Origin: Rhodospirillales bacterium Ga0074136
GTDB lineage: Bacteria; Pseudomonadota; Alphaproteobacteria; Acetobacterales; Acetobacteraceae
DNA length: 37,313 nt
Direction: 5' to 3'
NCBI GenBank assembly: GCA_001464375.1
Contig: LNEW01000196.1
Span: forward strand, 1-37,313
Translations under genes and position numbers: made by a program
Notes under the pieces: model-generated
Databases searched by the model: none
The model's input: only the letters and a program-made list of their open reading frames with translations
Told to the model about the DNA's origin: nothing
In this document: positions 1 through 8,804 of the stretch, in pieces
Numbering within the stretch: the stretch's first letter is position 1
Layout of the letters: every line of letters starts with the position of its first letter

Positions 1-368
1 CGGGCGATGCCCTGGCGGCGATGCGTGGGCGCCGTGTAGAGGTCGGCGACGTAGAGGCCACGTTCGGCATGCCCGGTTTCGTAGGTGGCGTGCGCGGTGG
101 CGTAGCCGATGAGGGTGCCGTTCGTGCCTTCGGCGACCAAGGCGATGGTGCCGGGGTTGTCGATGATGTCCTGTTCCACATGCGCGTCAGTGATCAGGTC
201 ATCGGGGTCGCCCTGGTCGCGGTTCAGCTGTGCGATCAGGTCTCGCAGCGCTGGCGCGTCATGGCGTGTGGCGCGCCGAATGGCGCTGCCTGTTTGCGAG
301 GGCGGAGTCCCAGAAAAAGGAGGGGGTTCGGGGGAGTTCTCTCCCCCGACCTTTCCTTTACCGCGCAT
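1..368 (-). CDS. GNAT family N-acetyltransferase (partial, C-terminus outside window)
   Basis: Reading leftwards, the frame encodes a typical GNAT N-terminus (IRRATRHDAPALRDLI), then an acidic linker, then strands ending in LYVADLYTAPTHRRQGIA. That last stretch is the start of the acetyl-CoA pyrophosphate-binding motif A (R/Q-x-x-G-x-A). The remainder lies beyond base 1. Such enzymes transfer acetyl from acetyl-CoA to an amine; the substrate cannot be told. The start is unclear. The only in-frame ATG is at 368-366, inside the recN 3' end, and gives about 29 atypical residues encoded across a hairpin. The homologous part begins at an ATT codon at 281-279. No GTG or TTG lies between them. It follows recN on the same strand. 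Family confidence is good; the start is not settled. Confidence 0.75.
   Translation of the reverse strand, partial: MRGKGKVGGENSPEPPPFSGTPPSQTGSAIRRATRHDAPALRDLIAQLNRDQGDPDDLITDAHVEQDIIDNPGTIALVAEGTNGTLIGYATAHATYETGHAERGLYVADLYTAPTHRRQGIA
329..348 (-). terminator. Hairpin downstream of recN, possible terminator
   Basis: A perfect 8-bp inverted repeat (CGGGGGAG / CTCCCCCG) flanks a 4-nt loop. It begins about 10 nt past the recN stop. On the minus strand a run of five T follows about 9 nt after the stem. The flanks extend the pairing imperfectly (AAAGG against CCTTT). It could terminate recN transcription, but the T-run is not immediately adjacent. Confidence 0.45.
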
Positions 369-2034
369 CCGCAAGAAGGCTCTCGGCTGCCGCGCGCGCC
401 GCGTCGGTGACGCGTTCGCCTGCCAGCATGCGTGCCAGTTCCTCGCGCCGTTCGCTGTCGGGCAGGGTCTCGACGCGGGTTTCCGCACGCCCGCCCTTGA
501 CCTGCTTCGCCACGCGCAGATGTGCCGCGCCGCGTGCCGCGACCTGCGGCGAATGCGTGACCACCAGCACCTGGAGGCGTTCCGCCACGCGCGCGAGGCG
601 TTCGCCGACGGCCGCCGCGGTGGCGCCGCCGATGCCGGAATCGACCTCGTCGAAGACCAGCGTCGGCACCGGCGATCCGCGCGCGAGCACCACCTTCAGC
701 GCCAGCATCAGGCGCGAGAGTTCGCCGCCGGAGGCGATCTTCGCCAGCGCCCCCGGCGTCTGACCGGGATTGGTCGAGACCAGGAAGGCGACGCGGTCCT
801 GCCCGTCCGGGCCCCAGCCGGCCTCGTCCTTCGCCGCGATGTCGATGACCAGGCGCGCGCGGTCGAGCTTGAGGGGCGGGAGTTCCTTCGCAGCGGCCTT
901 CTCCAGCCGCGCGGCGGCGTCGCGGCGGGCGTCGGTCAGGGCGGCCGCTGCGGCGAGGTAGGCCTTCCGCGCGGCGGCTTCGTCACGTTCCAGCGCGGCG
1001 ACGCGGCCCGACCCGGCGTCGAGTGCCTCCAGCCGTGCCCGCAGGCCGGCGGCGAATTCCGCCAGGTCCACCACGGCGACGGAATGCTTGCGGGCGGCGG
1101 CGCGCAGCGCGAACAGGCGTTCCTCGGTCTGTTCCAGGCGGCGCGGGTCGGGGCCGCCTTCGTGCAGCAGGTTCTGCAAAGCGGTCTCGGCCTCGGCCAA
1201 GGCATCCTGCGCGGCCGCCAGCGCGGCGATGGCGGGCTGCGCTTCGTCGTTGGGCGGGGGCAGGCGTTCCAGCGCGCGGGCGGCTTCGCGCAGCGCCCGC
1301 GCCGGCGTGGCGGCGCGGCGGTCGCGCGGGGTGAGCTCGGCGATGGCGGCGGCAATGGCCTCGGCACGGCGTTCGCCTTGCTGCAGGCGCTGGCGCTCGG
1401 CGGCGAGGCGGTCTTCCTCGCCCTCCTCCGGGTTGAGGTCGCGCAGCTCGGCGACGGCGTGGCGCAGCCATTCCTCCTCGCGCTGCGCGGCGGCGATGGC
1501 TTCGCGCGCCTCGACCAGGCGCTTCGTCGCGGTGCGCCAGGCGCCCCAGGATTCCGCGGTGGCCGCACGGCGCGGTTCGAGCACGCCGAAGGCATCGAGC
1601 AGCGCGCCATGGCTGGATGGGTCCGCCAGGCCCACCTGGTCGTGCTGCCCCTGCACCTCGACCAGCGTCGCGCCCAGGCGACGCAGCAGCGCGACACCCA
1701 CCGGCTGGTCATTGACGAAGGCACGGGAGCGGCCATCGGCCTGCACCACGCGGCGCAGCACCAGGTCCTCTTCCGGCTCGATCCCCTGTTCGCGCAGGAT
1801 GTCGAAGGCGGGGTGGCCGGATGGTGGGTGGAAGGCGGCGGCGACGGAGGCCTGCGGCTGCCCGGCGCGCACCATGCCGGATTCGGCCCGGCCACCCAGC
1901 GCCAGGCCCAGGCTATCGAGCAGAATGGACTTGCCCGCGCCGGTCTCGCCGGTCAGCGCGGTCAACCCGGCGCCGAAGGCAAGGTCGAGCCGTTCGATCA
2001 GCACCACGTCGCGGATGGCGAGGCTGGCGAGCAC
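358..2034 (-). CDS. recN: DNA repair protein RecN
   Basis: RecN is an SMC-like cytoplasmic ATPase that acts early in recombinational repair of double-strand breaks. The 558-residue product has the family length. It carries Walker A GETGAGKS at residues 29-36, a central Ala/Glu/Arg-rich coiled-coil region (about 150-370), and a C-terminal half with the ABC signature region (ASGGELSRLMLALK) and Walker B followed by the RecN-typical FDEVDSGIGG. The start is GTG at 2034, giving MLASLAIRDVVLIE, the canonical RecN N-terminus. It lies 19 nt after the bamD stop, so it is probably co-transcribed with bamD. A bamD-recN order is common in alphaproteobacteria downstream of lpxC. Confidence 0.97.
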   Translation of the reverse strand: MLASLAIRDVVLIERLDLAFGAGLTALTGETGAGKSILLDSLGLALGGRAESGMVRAGQPQASVAAAFHPPSGHPAFDILREQGIEPEEDLVLRRVVQADGRSRAFVNDQPVGVALLRRLGATLVEVQGQHDQVGLADPSSHGALLDAFGVLEPRRAATAESWGAWRTATKRLVEAREAIAAAQREEEWLRHAVAELRDLNPEEGEEDRLAAERQRLQQGERRAEAIAAAIAELTPRDRRAATPARALREAARALERLPPPNDEAQPAIAALAAAQDALAEAETALQNLLHEGGPDPRRLEQTEERLFALRAAARKHSVAVVDLAEFAAGLRARLEALDAGSGRVAALERDEAAARKAYLAAAAALTDARRDAAARLEKAAAKELPPLKLDRARLVIDIAAKDEAGWGPDGQDRVAFLVSTNPGQTPGALAKIASGGELSRLMLALKVVLARGSPVPTLVFDEVDSGIGGATAAAVGERLARVAERLQVLVVTHSPQVAARGAAHLRVAKQVKGGRAETRVETLPDSERREELARMLAGERVTDAARAAAESLLADAR

Positions 2035-2053
2035 GGTGGCGCCGTGCCCCTGC

Positions 2054-2908
2054 TCAGAACAGCCAGTTGATGCTGCGACGCACGAAGCCCGGCCGGTCCT
2101 GCGGAGCCGGTTGCGCGCCCTCGACCAGCAGCGCGTAGGAATCCTGGTACCAGGCGCTGCCCGGATAGTTGAAGCCGAGCACCGATGCGGTGCGCCGCGC
2201 CTCGTCCGTCAGGCCGAGGGCGATGTAGATCTCGGTCAGGCGGTGCAGCGCCTCGGGGACGTGGTTGGTGGTCTGGTATTCGTCGACCACCCGGCGGAAG
2301 CGCCCGATCGCGGCCGAGAGCAGCCCCTGGCGCTGGTAGTAGCGCCCGACATGCATTTCGCGGCCCGCCAGATGGTCGCGCGCGAGGTCCATCTTGAGGC
2401 GGGCGTCGCGTGCATAGGAGGTGTCGGGAAAGCGGTTCACCACGTCCTGCAGCGCGTTCATCGCGATGATGGTCTGCTGCTGGTCGCGCTGCGCGTCGTT
2501 GATCTGTTCGTATTGCGACAGTGCGCGAAGGTAATAGGCATAGGCGACGTCGCGATGCGCCGGATGCAACTGGATGAAGCGGTCCAGCGCGCCGATTGCC
2601 TCGGTGTAGCGGTTGCGCGTGTAGTCGGCATACGCCGCCATGAGCTTCGCATTGGTCGCCCAGGTCGAATACGGGTGCTCGCGCTCCACCGCGTCGAACA
2701 GGTCGACGGCGCGCTGGAAGCGGTTGGCGCGCAGTTCCTGCATGCCGGCCGCGTAGAGCGCCTCGGGCGACTGGTCGGCGGCATTCGCCGCGGCGATGCC
2801 GGGCGTGAGCGACGGGTCCGCGCCGGTGCCTTGCTGGAACCGCCCGCAGGCGGCCAGGGCAACGAGGAGGAGAAGCGGCAGCGCAAGGCGAATCATCGGG
2901 AAAGCCAT
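2054..2908 (-). CDS. bamD: Outer membrane assembly lipoprotein BamD
   Basis: BamD is an essential lipoprotein of the BAM complex that folds beta-barrel proteins into the outer membrane. The 284-residue product begins with a hydrophobic signal sequence ending in the lipobox LAAC, with the lipidated Cys at residue 21. TPR-like helical repeats follow, including SPEALYAAGMQELRANRFQRAVDLFDAVEREHPYS-type segments, YAYYLRALSQYEQI, and DTSYARDARLKMD. Start ATG is at 2908; a second ATG four codons in would also leave a functional signal peptide. It lies 55 nt after lpxC and 19 nt before recN. Confidence 0.95.
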   Translation of the reverse strand: MAFPMIRLALPLLLLVALAACGRFQQGTGADPSLTPGIAAANAADQSPEALYAAGMQELRANRFQRAVDLFDAVEREHPYSTWATNAKLMAAYADYTRNRYTEAIGALDRFIQLHPAHRDVAYAYYLRALSQYEQINDAQRDQQQTIIAMNALQDVVNRFPDTSYARDARLKMDLARDHLAGREMHVGRYYQRQGLLSAAIGRFRRVVDEYQTTNHVPEALHRLTEIYIALGLTDEARRTASVLGFNYPGSAWYQDSYALLVEGAQPAPQDRPGFVRRSINWLF

Positions 2909-2921
2909 GATGTCGGGCCGC

Positions 2922-2952
2922 TGTATATCATGGCGAAGCCCCCGCGCGCCAA
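2922..2952 (-). promoter_or_regulatory. Candidate promoter upstream of bamD
   Basis: In the 55-nt lpxC-bamD gap the minus strand has TATACA (2927-2922) preceded at 19 nt by TTGGCG (2952-2947). This is the only AT-rich patch in the gap. The -10 lies just 13 nt before the bamD ATG, so the leader would be very short. Spacing is longer than ideal. This is a pattern match only. Confidence 0.25.
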
Positions 2953-2963
2953 GCGGCGCCCGG

Positions 2964-3908
2964 TCAGGCGATGGCGGGAGCCGCGGCGGCGCGCACCGGG
3001 GTGGCGGCCAGGCCTTCCGACATCGCCGGCTGGCCCGTCATGCGCCAAGCGGAGACGTCGGCGAACAGCGCGCGCAGCACACGGTTGTTCAGCGCATGAC
3101 CCGAGCGCGCGCCGCGGAAGCGCCCGCGGATCGGCGCGCCGGCCAAAGCCAGGTCGCCCACCACGTCCAGCAGCTTGTGCCGCACGAATTCGTCAGGGCG
3201 GCGCAGCCCGCCAGGGTTGAGCACCATGGGGCCGTCCACGACCACGGCGTTGGCCAGGCTGCCGCCCTGCGCCAGGCCGGCGGCGCGCAGGCGGGCCACG
3301 TCCTCGGCGAGGGTGAAGGTGCGCGCATCGGCCAGGCCCTCGCGGAAGGCGAGGGGGGAGATGCGCAGCGAGAGTGCCTGGCGGCCGATGGCGGTGTTCG
3401 GGAAGTCGATCTCGATCGCGGCGTCGAAGGCGGCTTCGCGGCTGGGGAGCAACTCGGCGAAGGCCCCGTTGGGTTCCTCCACGCGGACCGGGCGCAGCAC
3501 CTCGATCGCAGCGCGCGGCGCGGCGGTCGTGACGATGCCGGCGCAGTCGATCAGGAACAGGAAGGGGGCGGCGGAGCCGTCCATGATCGGCACTTCGGGG
3601 CCGTCCACCTCGACCACGGCGTCGTCGATACCGCTGCCGGCGAGCGCCGCCATGACGTGTTCGATGGTCGAGATGGTGGCGTCGCCATCACCGATGGCTG
3701 TGCACAGGCGCGTATCGACCACGCGGTCGAACAGCGCGGGAATGTCGCGGCCGAGGTCGGTACGGCGGAACACGATGCCGGTGCCGGCCGCGGCGGGGCG
3801 CAGCGTGAGGGCGACGCGACGGCCGGAATGCAGCCCGGTGCCGACGCACCCGATGGGTGCCTTCAGCGTCCTGCGCCGTCCGTTCTCCGCGGTGATGAAG
3901 CCGTCCAT
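2964..3908 (-). CDS. lpxC: UDP-3-O-acyl-N-acetylglucosamine deacetylase LpxC
   Basis: LpxC is the zinc-dependent cytoplasmic deacetylase that commits UDP-3-O-acyl-GlcNAc to lipid A synthesis. With start ATG at 3908 the product is 314 residues, the normal length. The catalytic pair Glu83-His84 sits in TIEHVMAALA. The other zinc ligands are His244 and Asp248 in HKLLDVVGDL. His271 in SGHALNNRV is the general acid/base position. The frame is open upstream to 4034, but the extra 42 residues are Arg/Cys-rich and overlie an RNA hairpin, so I chose the start that gives the canonical N-terminus. It follows ftsZ with a 217-nt gap and probably has its own promoter. The C-terminus ends in an Ala-rich tail. 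Confidence 0.97.
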   Translation of the reverse strand: MDGFITAENGRRRTLKAPIGCVGTGLHSGRRVALTLRPAAAGTGIVFRRTDLGRDIPALFDRVVDTRLCTAIGDGDATISTIEHVMAALAGSGIDDAVVEVDGPEVPIMDGSAAPFLFLIDCAGIVTTAAPRAAIEVLRPVRVEEPNGAFAELLPSREAAFDAAIEIDFPNTAIGRQALSLRISPLAFREGLADARTFTLAEDVARLRAAGLAQGGSLANAVVVDGPMVLNPGGLRRPDEFVRHKLLDVVGDLALAGAPIRGRFRGARSGHALNNRVLRALFADVSAWRMTGQPAMSEGLAATPVRAAAAPAIA

Positions 3909-4125
3909 AGCCCTGGTGCCTTTCCGGGGCCTCGCGATGGTCTCCGCAGGTGCCGCACCCCCCTTGATGCGGCGACGATGCGGCGATGCACAACGCCCCG
4001 CAGCACAGAAGCACTCTGCGATGCGGGGCGCCATTCAAGCCTTGTTTCTCTATATTACGCCGCAAGCCATTGATTAGATTGGATTATTGCGGCGCAAAAT
4101 GCGGCGAAAAAAGGGCCGTTCCGGT
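3909..4125 (-). promoter_or_regulatory. lpxC leader and probable promoter region
   Basis: This is the longest gap inside the dcw run. Bases about 4040-4110 are strikingly AT-rich for this genome and probably carry the lpxC promoter. A TATAGA hexamer lies at 4054-4049 on the minus strand, but no good -35 pairs with it. Copies of GCGGCG form an inverted repeat: CGCCGCAA at 4058-4065 and TTGCGGCG at 4087-4094, with a third TGCGGCG copy at about 4100. A run of six T follows the ftsZ stop on the minus strand with only a weak GC stem before it. A hairpin in the leader is listed separately. A GATGCGGCGA direct repeat occurs at about 3966-3986. Confidence 0.4.
3995..4029 (-). promoter_or_regulatory. 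Stem-loop in the lpxC leader
   Basis: A perfect 8-bp stem pairs GCCCCGCA at 3995-4002 with TGCGGGGC at 4022-4029. A 3x3 internal loop is then capped by a 4-bp CAGA/TCTG stem (4006-4009 and 4015-4018) with a 5-nt loop. It lies 87-121 nt upstream of the lpxC ATG. No T-run follows, so it is not a simple intrinsic terminator. The role is unknown. Confidence 0.45.
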
Positions 4126-5643
4126 TCAGGGATTGGACTGCCGACGCAGGAAGGTGGGGATCTCGAGGCCCATCTCGTCCTGACCGGCGGCACGCGCCGG
4201 GGCGCGCGGCGCTGTAGCATGCTGCGTCGCGACCGACGGTTCGACCCGCACCGCATGCGGCGCCATGGCGGGCTGCGCCTCGGGCAGATTGCGCCGCATC
4301 ATGCTGCTCATGCTGGTCGCCCGGCGAAACAGGCTGGTCATCATGCCGGGCTGGGTGCGCACCGGTTCGGGCGCGCGCGCAGCGGGTTCAGCGATGGTCG
4401 CTGCGGGGCCGACGACGATCGGCGCCTCGACCGGGGCCTGGTGTGCTGGCGCATAGGCTTCCGGCGGCGCGGATTCCACAACGGGCTCGGGCGTCGCGTC
4501 CACCACGGCCGGGCGCATCGCCGGCATGGCGGCCGGCTGGGCGACGGTGCGAATGAAGGATTGCGGCCCGCGGGCCGGCTGGGCGGGTGCGGCGTGCTGG
4601 GTCGCGACCGCCTGGGTCGGGCCGCCATTCGCCACCAGCTTCAAGGGAACCTCGCCGCGCCCTGACGCGGTCGCGACGTCGATACCCGTGGCGACCACCG
4701 ACACGCGCACGCGACCGTTCATCCCTTCATCGACCGAGGTGCCGAAGATGATGTTGGCCTCCTCGTCCACTTCCTTGCGGATGCGGTTGGCGGCGGCGTC
4801 CACCTCGAACAGCGTCATGTCGTAGCCGCCGGTGATGTTGATCAGAACGCCGCGCGCCCCGGCCATCGAGATGTCCTCGAGCAGCGGGTTGTTGATGGCG
4901 GCCTCGGCGGCCTTGGTGGCGCGGTCGTCGCCCTCGGCCTCGCCGGTGCCCATCATGGCCTTGCCCATCTCGGCCATGACGGTGCGGATGTCGGCGAAAT
5001 CGAGGTTGACCATGCCGGGGTTGATCATCAGGTCGGTCACGCCGCGCACGCCCATGTAGAGGACGTTGTCGGCCATCTTGAACGCCTCCTGGAAGGTGGT
5101 GCGTTCATTGGCCAGCCTGAACAGGTTCTGGTTCGGGATGACGATCAGCGTATCGACGAAGGACTGCAGTTCCTCGATGCCGGAATCGGCGGACTTCTTG
5201 CGCTTGGGTCCTTCGAAGTCGAACGGCTTGGTCACGACGCCGACGGTCAGCACGCCGCGCTCGCGGGCCATGCGCGCGATGACGGGCGCGGCACCGGTGC
5301 CGGTGCCGCCGCCCATGCCGGCGGTGATGAAGATCATGTGCACGCCCTCGATATGGCGGGCGAGTTCCTCCATCGCTTCCTCCGCCGCGGCGCGCCCGAT
5401 CTCGGGCTTTGCACCGGCGCCAAGCCCCTGCGTGAGATGCGGGCCGAGCTGCACGCGCCGTTCAGCGCGCGAATGGAACAGCGACTGGCTGTCCGTGTTG
5501 GCGACCAGGAATTCGACGCCGTCGAGCCCCATCGCGATCATGTTGTTGACCGCGTTGGTGCCGCCGCCGCCCACGCCCACCACGGTGATGCGCGGGCTGA
5601 AGTCGGTGTGCTGCGTCTGCGGCACGGTCAGGTTCAGGGTCAT
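4126..5643 (-). CDS. ftsZ: Cell division protein FtsZ
   Basis: FtsZ is the tubulin-like GTPase that forms the cytokinetic Z ring. The start ATG at 5643 follows a strong AGGAGG site and gives 505 residues. The Rossmann entry [15 protein letters not shown] is at about 21-35. The tubulin signature GGGTGTG is at 111-117. The synergy-loop stretch [13 protein letters not shown] follows. From about residue 320 to 488 there is an Ala/Pro/Val-rich disordered linker. The C-terminal conserved peptide [11 protein letters not shown] ends the protein and would bind FtsA and other partners. A long linker is usual in alphaproteobacteria. It is 59 nt downstream of ftsA. An open frame extends further upstream to 5808 but overlaps ftsA and ignores the SD. 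Confidence 0.98.
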   Translation of the reverse strand: MTLNLTVPQTQHTDFSPRITVVGVGGGGTNAVNNMIAMGLDGVEFLVANTDSQSLFHSRAERRVQLGPHLTQGLGAGAKPEIGRAAAEEAMEELARHIEGVHMIFITAGMGGGTGTGAAPVIARMARERGVLTVGVVTKPFDFEGPKRKKSADSGIEELQSFVDTLIVIPNQNLFRLANERTTFQEAFKMADNVLYMGVRGVTDLMINPGMVNLDFADIRTVMAEMGKAMMGTGEAEGDDRATKAAEAAINNPLLEDISMAGARGVLINITGGYDMTLFEVDAAANRIRKEVDEEANIIFGTSVDEGMNGRVRVSVVATGIDVATASGRGEVPLKLVANGGPTQAVATQHAAPAQPARGPQSFIRTVAQPAAMPAMRPAVVDATPEPVVESAPPEAYAPAHQAPVEAPIVVGPAATIAEPAARAPEPVRTQPGMMTSLFRRATSMSSMMRRNLPEAQPAMAPHAVRVEPSVATQHATAPRAPARAAGQDEMGLEIPTFLRRQSNP

Positions 5644-5702
5644 GGGCGGGCCTCCTGGTTGATCGTGTCTACGCGGTGGAATCGATTCGGGGCGAGGCGC
5701 AT
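5644..5702 (-). promoter_or_regulatory. ftsA-ftsZ spacer with paired GANTC sites
   Basis: The 59-nt gap carries AGGAGG about 8 nt before the ftsZ ATG. It also carries a 10-bp palindrome (5679-5688) made of GAATC and GATTC, that is, two abutting GANTC sites. GANTC is the CcrM methylation site in many alphaproteobacteria, and ftsZ transcription is methylation-dependent in Caulobacter. Whether this organism has CcrM cannot be seen here. No clear sigma-70 hexamers are visible. Confidence 0.3.
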
Positions 5703-6998
5703 TCAGACGCGGTCCTTCACCCAGTTGACGAAACGCCTGAAAGCGCCGCTGGACCGCGCGGGTCCGGGCGCGATGTCGAGCACCGGACGGCCTTCGCCCG
5801 CGCCCCACAGCAGCAGCCCGATGGCGGATGCGAAGGCCGGGCCGGAGGCTGCTTCGGCCAGCCCGCGCATCGGCAGGGGGCGGCCGATGCGCACCTGGCG
5901 GTCGAGGATCCGCGCGGCCATCTCCCGCGCGCCGACCATCTGGCTGCCGCCGCCGGTCAGCACCACGCGCGTGCCGCCCTCGCGGCCCAGCGCGGCGGCG
6001 TCGAGTCGCTCGCGCACCAGCTCGAAGGTTTCCTCGAGCCGCGGCTTGATGATGTTGATGACCATGGAGCGCGGAATGCGTGCGATCGCGTGCTCGTCCT
6101 CGCCCAGCAGCGGCACCGGCAGGAATTCGCGGTCGTCGTCGGAACCGCCATGGACGCTGCCATGCAGGGTCTTGATGCGCTCGGCATGCGTGAGCGGCGT
6201 GGCCAGCACGGTCGCGAGGTCGTTGGTCACCTGCCCGCCGCCGACGCCTACCTGCGCGCTGTGCACCAGGTGGCCCTCGCTGAACACGGCCAGGCTGGTG
6301 GTGCCGCCGCCCATGTCGATGACGGTCGCACCAAGCTGCTTTTCGTCATCCACCAGGGTCGCGAGGCCGGCGGCGAAGGGCGCGGAGACCAGTTCCTCGA
6401 CCTCCAGGTCGCAGCGCAGCAGGCAGGCGCCGAGATTGCGCAGGCTGGCCTGGGAGGCGCTGACCATGTGCAGCCGCGCGCCCAGCGTGTCGCAGATCAT
6501 GCTGCGGGGATCGTCCACGCCGGGCGTGGCATCGACCGTGAAGCCAAGCGGAATGGCGTGCACTGTCTCGCGCCCGTCCTCCGCCGTGCGGCGGCGGCCC
6601 TCGTGCAGGATGGCGCGCAAATCCTGGTCGGTCACGGCGCGCCCGCCGATGCCCCATTGGATGTGAAGCTGCCGGCTGTCCGGCTGGCCGCAGGACAGGT
6701 TCACGATCACGCCCTGCAGGCGGGTATCGGCCATCTCCTCCGCCTGGCCGACGGCGGCGCGGATGGCGCGCTCGGCTTCCTCGAGGTCGACGATCGACCC
6801 GCCCTTCACGCCGCGGCCCTGGCGCCAGCCGAAGCCGAGCACGCGCGGCGTGCCGTCGCTCTCGATGCGCGCGATCATGCAGACCGCCTTGGTCGACCCG
6901 ATGTCGAGCACGCCGAAGGTACCGCTGCGCGCATGGCGGCGGCGGCGCGGCGGCGCACCGGGTTCGATGGGCGGCGGCAGGCGGGACATCTGGTTCAT
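5703..6998 (-). CDS. ftsA: Cell division protein FtsA
   Basis: FtsA is an actin-like ATPase that tethers FtsZ to the membrane and recruits late divisome proteins. The 431-residue product has the ASKHA fold: phosphate-1 segment [16 protein letters not shown] (about residues 28-43), the 1C subdomain, the [12 protein letters not shown] phosphate-2 loop, and the adenosine motif [15 protein letters not shown]. The C-terminus ([15 protein letters not shown]) is the expected amphipathic membrane-targeting helix. A basic N-terminal extension (about 25 residues, [10 protein letters not shown]) precedes the fold. The start ATG overlaps the ftsQ stop as ATGA. Confidence 0.97.
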   Translation of the reverse strand: MNQMSRLPPPIEPGAPPRRRRHARSGTFGVLDIGSTKAVCMIARIESDGTPRVLGFGWRQGRGVKGGSIVDLEEAERAIRAAVGQAEEMADTRLQGVIVNLSCGQPDSRQLHIQWGIGGRAVTDQDLRAILHEGRRRTAEDGRETVHAIPLGFTVDATPGVDDPRSMICDTLGARLHMVSASQASLRNLGACLLRCDLEVEELVSAPFAAGLATLVDDEKQLGATVIDMGGGTTSLAVFSEGHLVHSAQVGVGGGQVTNDLATVLATPLTHAERIKTLHGSVHGGSDDDREFLPVPLLGEDEHAIARIPRSMVINIIKPRLEETFELVRERLDAAALGREGGTRVVLTGGGSQMVGAREMAARILDRQVRIGRPLPMRGLAEAASGPAFASAIGLLLWGAGEGRPVLDIAPGPARSSGAFRRFVNWVKDRV

Positions 6999-7897
6999 CC
7001 GCGCCGTGCCGCGCCTGACCGTGGGGTGATGACCTCGCTGGGCTCCGCCTGGCGGGTCGGGCGCAGCACCAGCCGGTCGGGCAGGCGCAGGTCGATGGCG
7101 GCGAGCGGGCGGTCGAGCAGGCGGGCCTCGCGCTGCAATTCCGCCAGGCGCTGGATGGCGGCGGCCTCGGCCCCTTCGGGCAGCAGCACGTCGGTGCCGT
7201 TGTGCAGCCGCAGGTTCCAGCGTCGTTCGTGGATGCGCACCATCGCCTGCACGCGATCCGCGACCTCGGGTTCGCGCCTCAGGATGTCGTGCAGCGCCGG
7301 GCCGACTGTGTCGGCGCCGGCACCCACCAGCAGCGGCAGCGGGCCGAACTGGTCGAGGCCATCGGCGGCGACCACGCGGCCCTCGCGGTCGATGATCACG
7401 AAGCGCGCGTTGTTCTGCCAGATGGCGAAGGGGCGCCGTTCCTCGATGCGCACCAGGATGGTGCCGGGCAGTCGGCGTTCGACATGCGCCGTCTGGACCC
7501 AGGCGATGGTCTCGATGCGCGTGCGCGCGGCCTCGGGCGAGAAATCCAGGATCGGGTCGCCGCGCGAGACGCCGAGTGCGGCGCGGATCATGTCGGTCGG
7601 GGTGTTGCGGCGGCCTTCCAGGATCACCTGCTGCACCGTCATGCCGAGCGTCTCACCGACGCCGGAGAAGCTCTCGGCGACGCCGCGCACCCGTCCCGCC
7701 GGATCCACCGCGCGCACGGCCAGCACCAGCACGCTGAGCGCGCCCAGCCCGAGCGCGCCATAGATGGCGGGCCGCACCATCGAACGCCGGCGCTTGACCC
7801 AGATGCGCAGCCGCGACGGGCGCGAGGGTTCCTTCTGCGGCGATGACGTGCGGGCCAGGCGTTCACGCCCCCCGCCGCGCGCCGGGTCACGTGCCAT
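6995..7897 (-). CDS. ftsQ: Cell division protein FtsQ
   Basis: FtsQ is a bitopic inner-membrane protein that links FtsB/FtsL and other divisome parts in the periplasm. The 300-residue product has a basic cytoplasmic N-tail (residues 1-40), one membrane helix (about 41-63, [20 protein letters not shown]), a POTRA domain ([32 protein letters not shown]), and a FtsQ/DivIB beta domain. AAGGAGG lies 7 nt before the ATG. The start lies inside the ddlB stop region (11-nt overlap), and the stop overlaps the ftsA start. The C-terminal tail (residues 285-300) looks unstructured. Confidence 0.95.
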   Translation of the reverse strand: MARDPARGGGRERLARTSSPQKEPSRPSRLRIWVKRRRSMVRPAIYGALGLGALSVLVLAVRAVDPAGRVRGVAESFSGVGETLGMTVQQVILEGRRNTPTDMIRAALGVSRGDPILDFSPEAARTRIETIAWVQTAHVERRLPGTILVRIEERRPFAIWQNNARFVIIDREGRVVAADGLDQFGPLPLLVGAGADTVGPALHDILRREPEVADRVQAMVRIHERRWNLRLHNGTDVLLPEGAEAAAIQRLAELQREARLLDRPLAAIDLRLPDRLVLRPTRQAEPSEVITPRSGAARRG

Positions 7898-8804
7898 GGC
7901 GGGCCTCCTTCACCATCCAGGCGCACAGCGCGGGGAAGGGGATGCCGCAATGCGCCGCCTGCTCCGGCAGCAGCGAGGTCGGGGTCAGGCCGGGCTGGGT
8001 GTTCACCTCCAGCAGCACCAGGCGGTCCGTCTCTTCGTCGTAGCGCAGGTCGGCGCGCGAGGCGCCGCGGCAGCCCAGCGCCTGGTGCGCGCGCAGCGCG
8101 ATGTCGAGCGCCTTCGCATAGGTGTCCGCATGGATCTGCGCGGGCAGCACGTGGCGCGATCCGCCGTCGGCGTATTTGCTCTCGTAGTCGTAGAAGGCGC
8201 CGGCATCGGCGATGATGTCGGTGACCGCGAGCGCGCGGTCACCCATCACGCCGACCGTGAGCTCGCGCCCGGGGATGTAGGATTCCGCCATGGCGTGGTC
8301 GCCGTAGCGCCAGTCGCGCGCGATCTCGGCGCGGCGGTTGTCGCCCTTCTGCACGATATGCACGCCGACCGACGAACCCTCGTTCACCGGCTTGACCACA
8401 TAGGGCAGCGGCAGCGGGTCGGCGGCTTCGAGCGCGTCGCGCGTGACCAGGCAGTGTTCGGCCACCGGCAGGCCGGCCTGGCGGAACACCGCCTTGGCAG
8501 CGTGCTTGTCCATGGCCAGCGCCGAGGCGCGCAGCCCCGAATGCGTGTAGGGCAGCCCAAGCCAATCCAGCACGCCCTGGATGCAGCCATCCTCGCCGAA
8601 GCGGCCGTGCAGCGCGTTGAACACGGCATCCGGGCGCGGATGCGTCAGCGCGTGAATGACGGCGGTCAGGTCCTGGCCGACCTCGATCGGCGTGACCTCG
8701 AAGCCTGCTTCCCGCAGCGCGGCGATGCATTGCCGGCCGGAGGAGAGCGAGACCTCCCGTTCCGCCGATATGCCGCCGTAGAGCACCGCCACGTGCTGCG
8801 TCAT
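7887..8804 (-). CDS. ddlB: D-alanine--D-alanine ligase
   Basis: Ddl joins two D-Ala using ATP, supplying the dipeptide that MurF adds to the stem peptide. The 305-residue product starts [20 protein letters not shown], the Ddl N-domain glycine loop. It has the ATP-grasp lid region ([18 protein letters not shown]) and the terminal [24 protein letters not shown], where Glu and Asn bind magnesium and the GLTxxSL segment binds D-Ala. The start ATG overlaps the murB stop as ATGA. It is placed between murB and ftsQ, the usual dcw position for ddlB. Confidence 0.97.
   Translation of the reverse strand: MTQHVAVLYGGISAEREVSLSSGRQCIAALREAGFEVTPIEVGQDLTAVIHALTHPRPDAVFNALHGRFGEDGCIQGVLDWLGLPYTHSGLRASALAMDKHAAKAVFRQAGLPVAEHCLVTRDALEAADPLPLPYVVKPVNEGSSVGVHIVQKGDNRRAEIARDWRYGDHAMAESYIPGRELTVGVMGDRALAVTDIIADAGAFYDYESKYADGGSRHVLPAQIHADTYAKALDIALRAHQALGCRGASRADLRYDEETDRLVLLEVNTQPGLTPTSLLPEQAAHCGIPFPALCAWMVKEARHGT

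Noticed and set aside
109-2070. Long plus-strand open frame opposite recN
   Set aside because: It is antisense to a clear RecN gene and encodes Arg/Gln/Gly-rich low-complexity sequence, a common by-product of high GC.
3909-4034. Upstream extension of lpxC to 4034
   Set aside because: The extra 42 residues are not LpxC-like and overlie a perfect RNA hairpin; the ATG at 3908 gives the normal length.
4101-4125. Intrinsic terminator after ftsZ
   Set aside because: There is a run of six T, but the only stem before it is about 3 bp, too weak to call.
5644-5808. Upstream extension of ftsZ to 5808
   Set aside because: It would overlap ftsA and ignores a strong AGGAGG site before the ATG at 5643.
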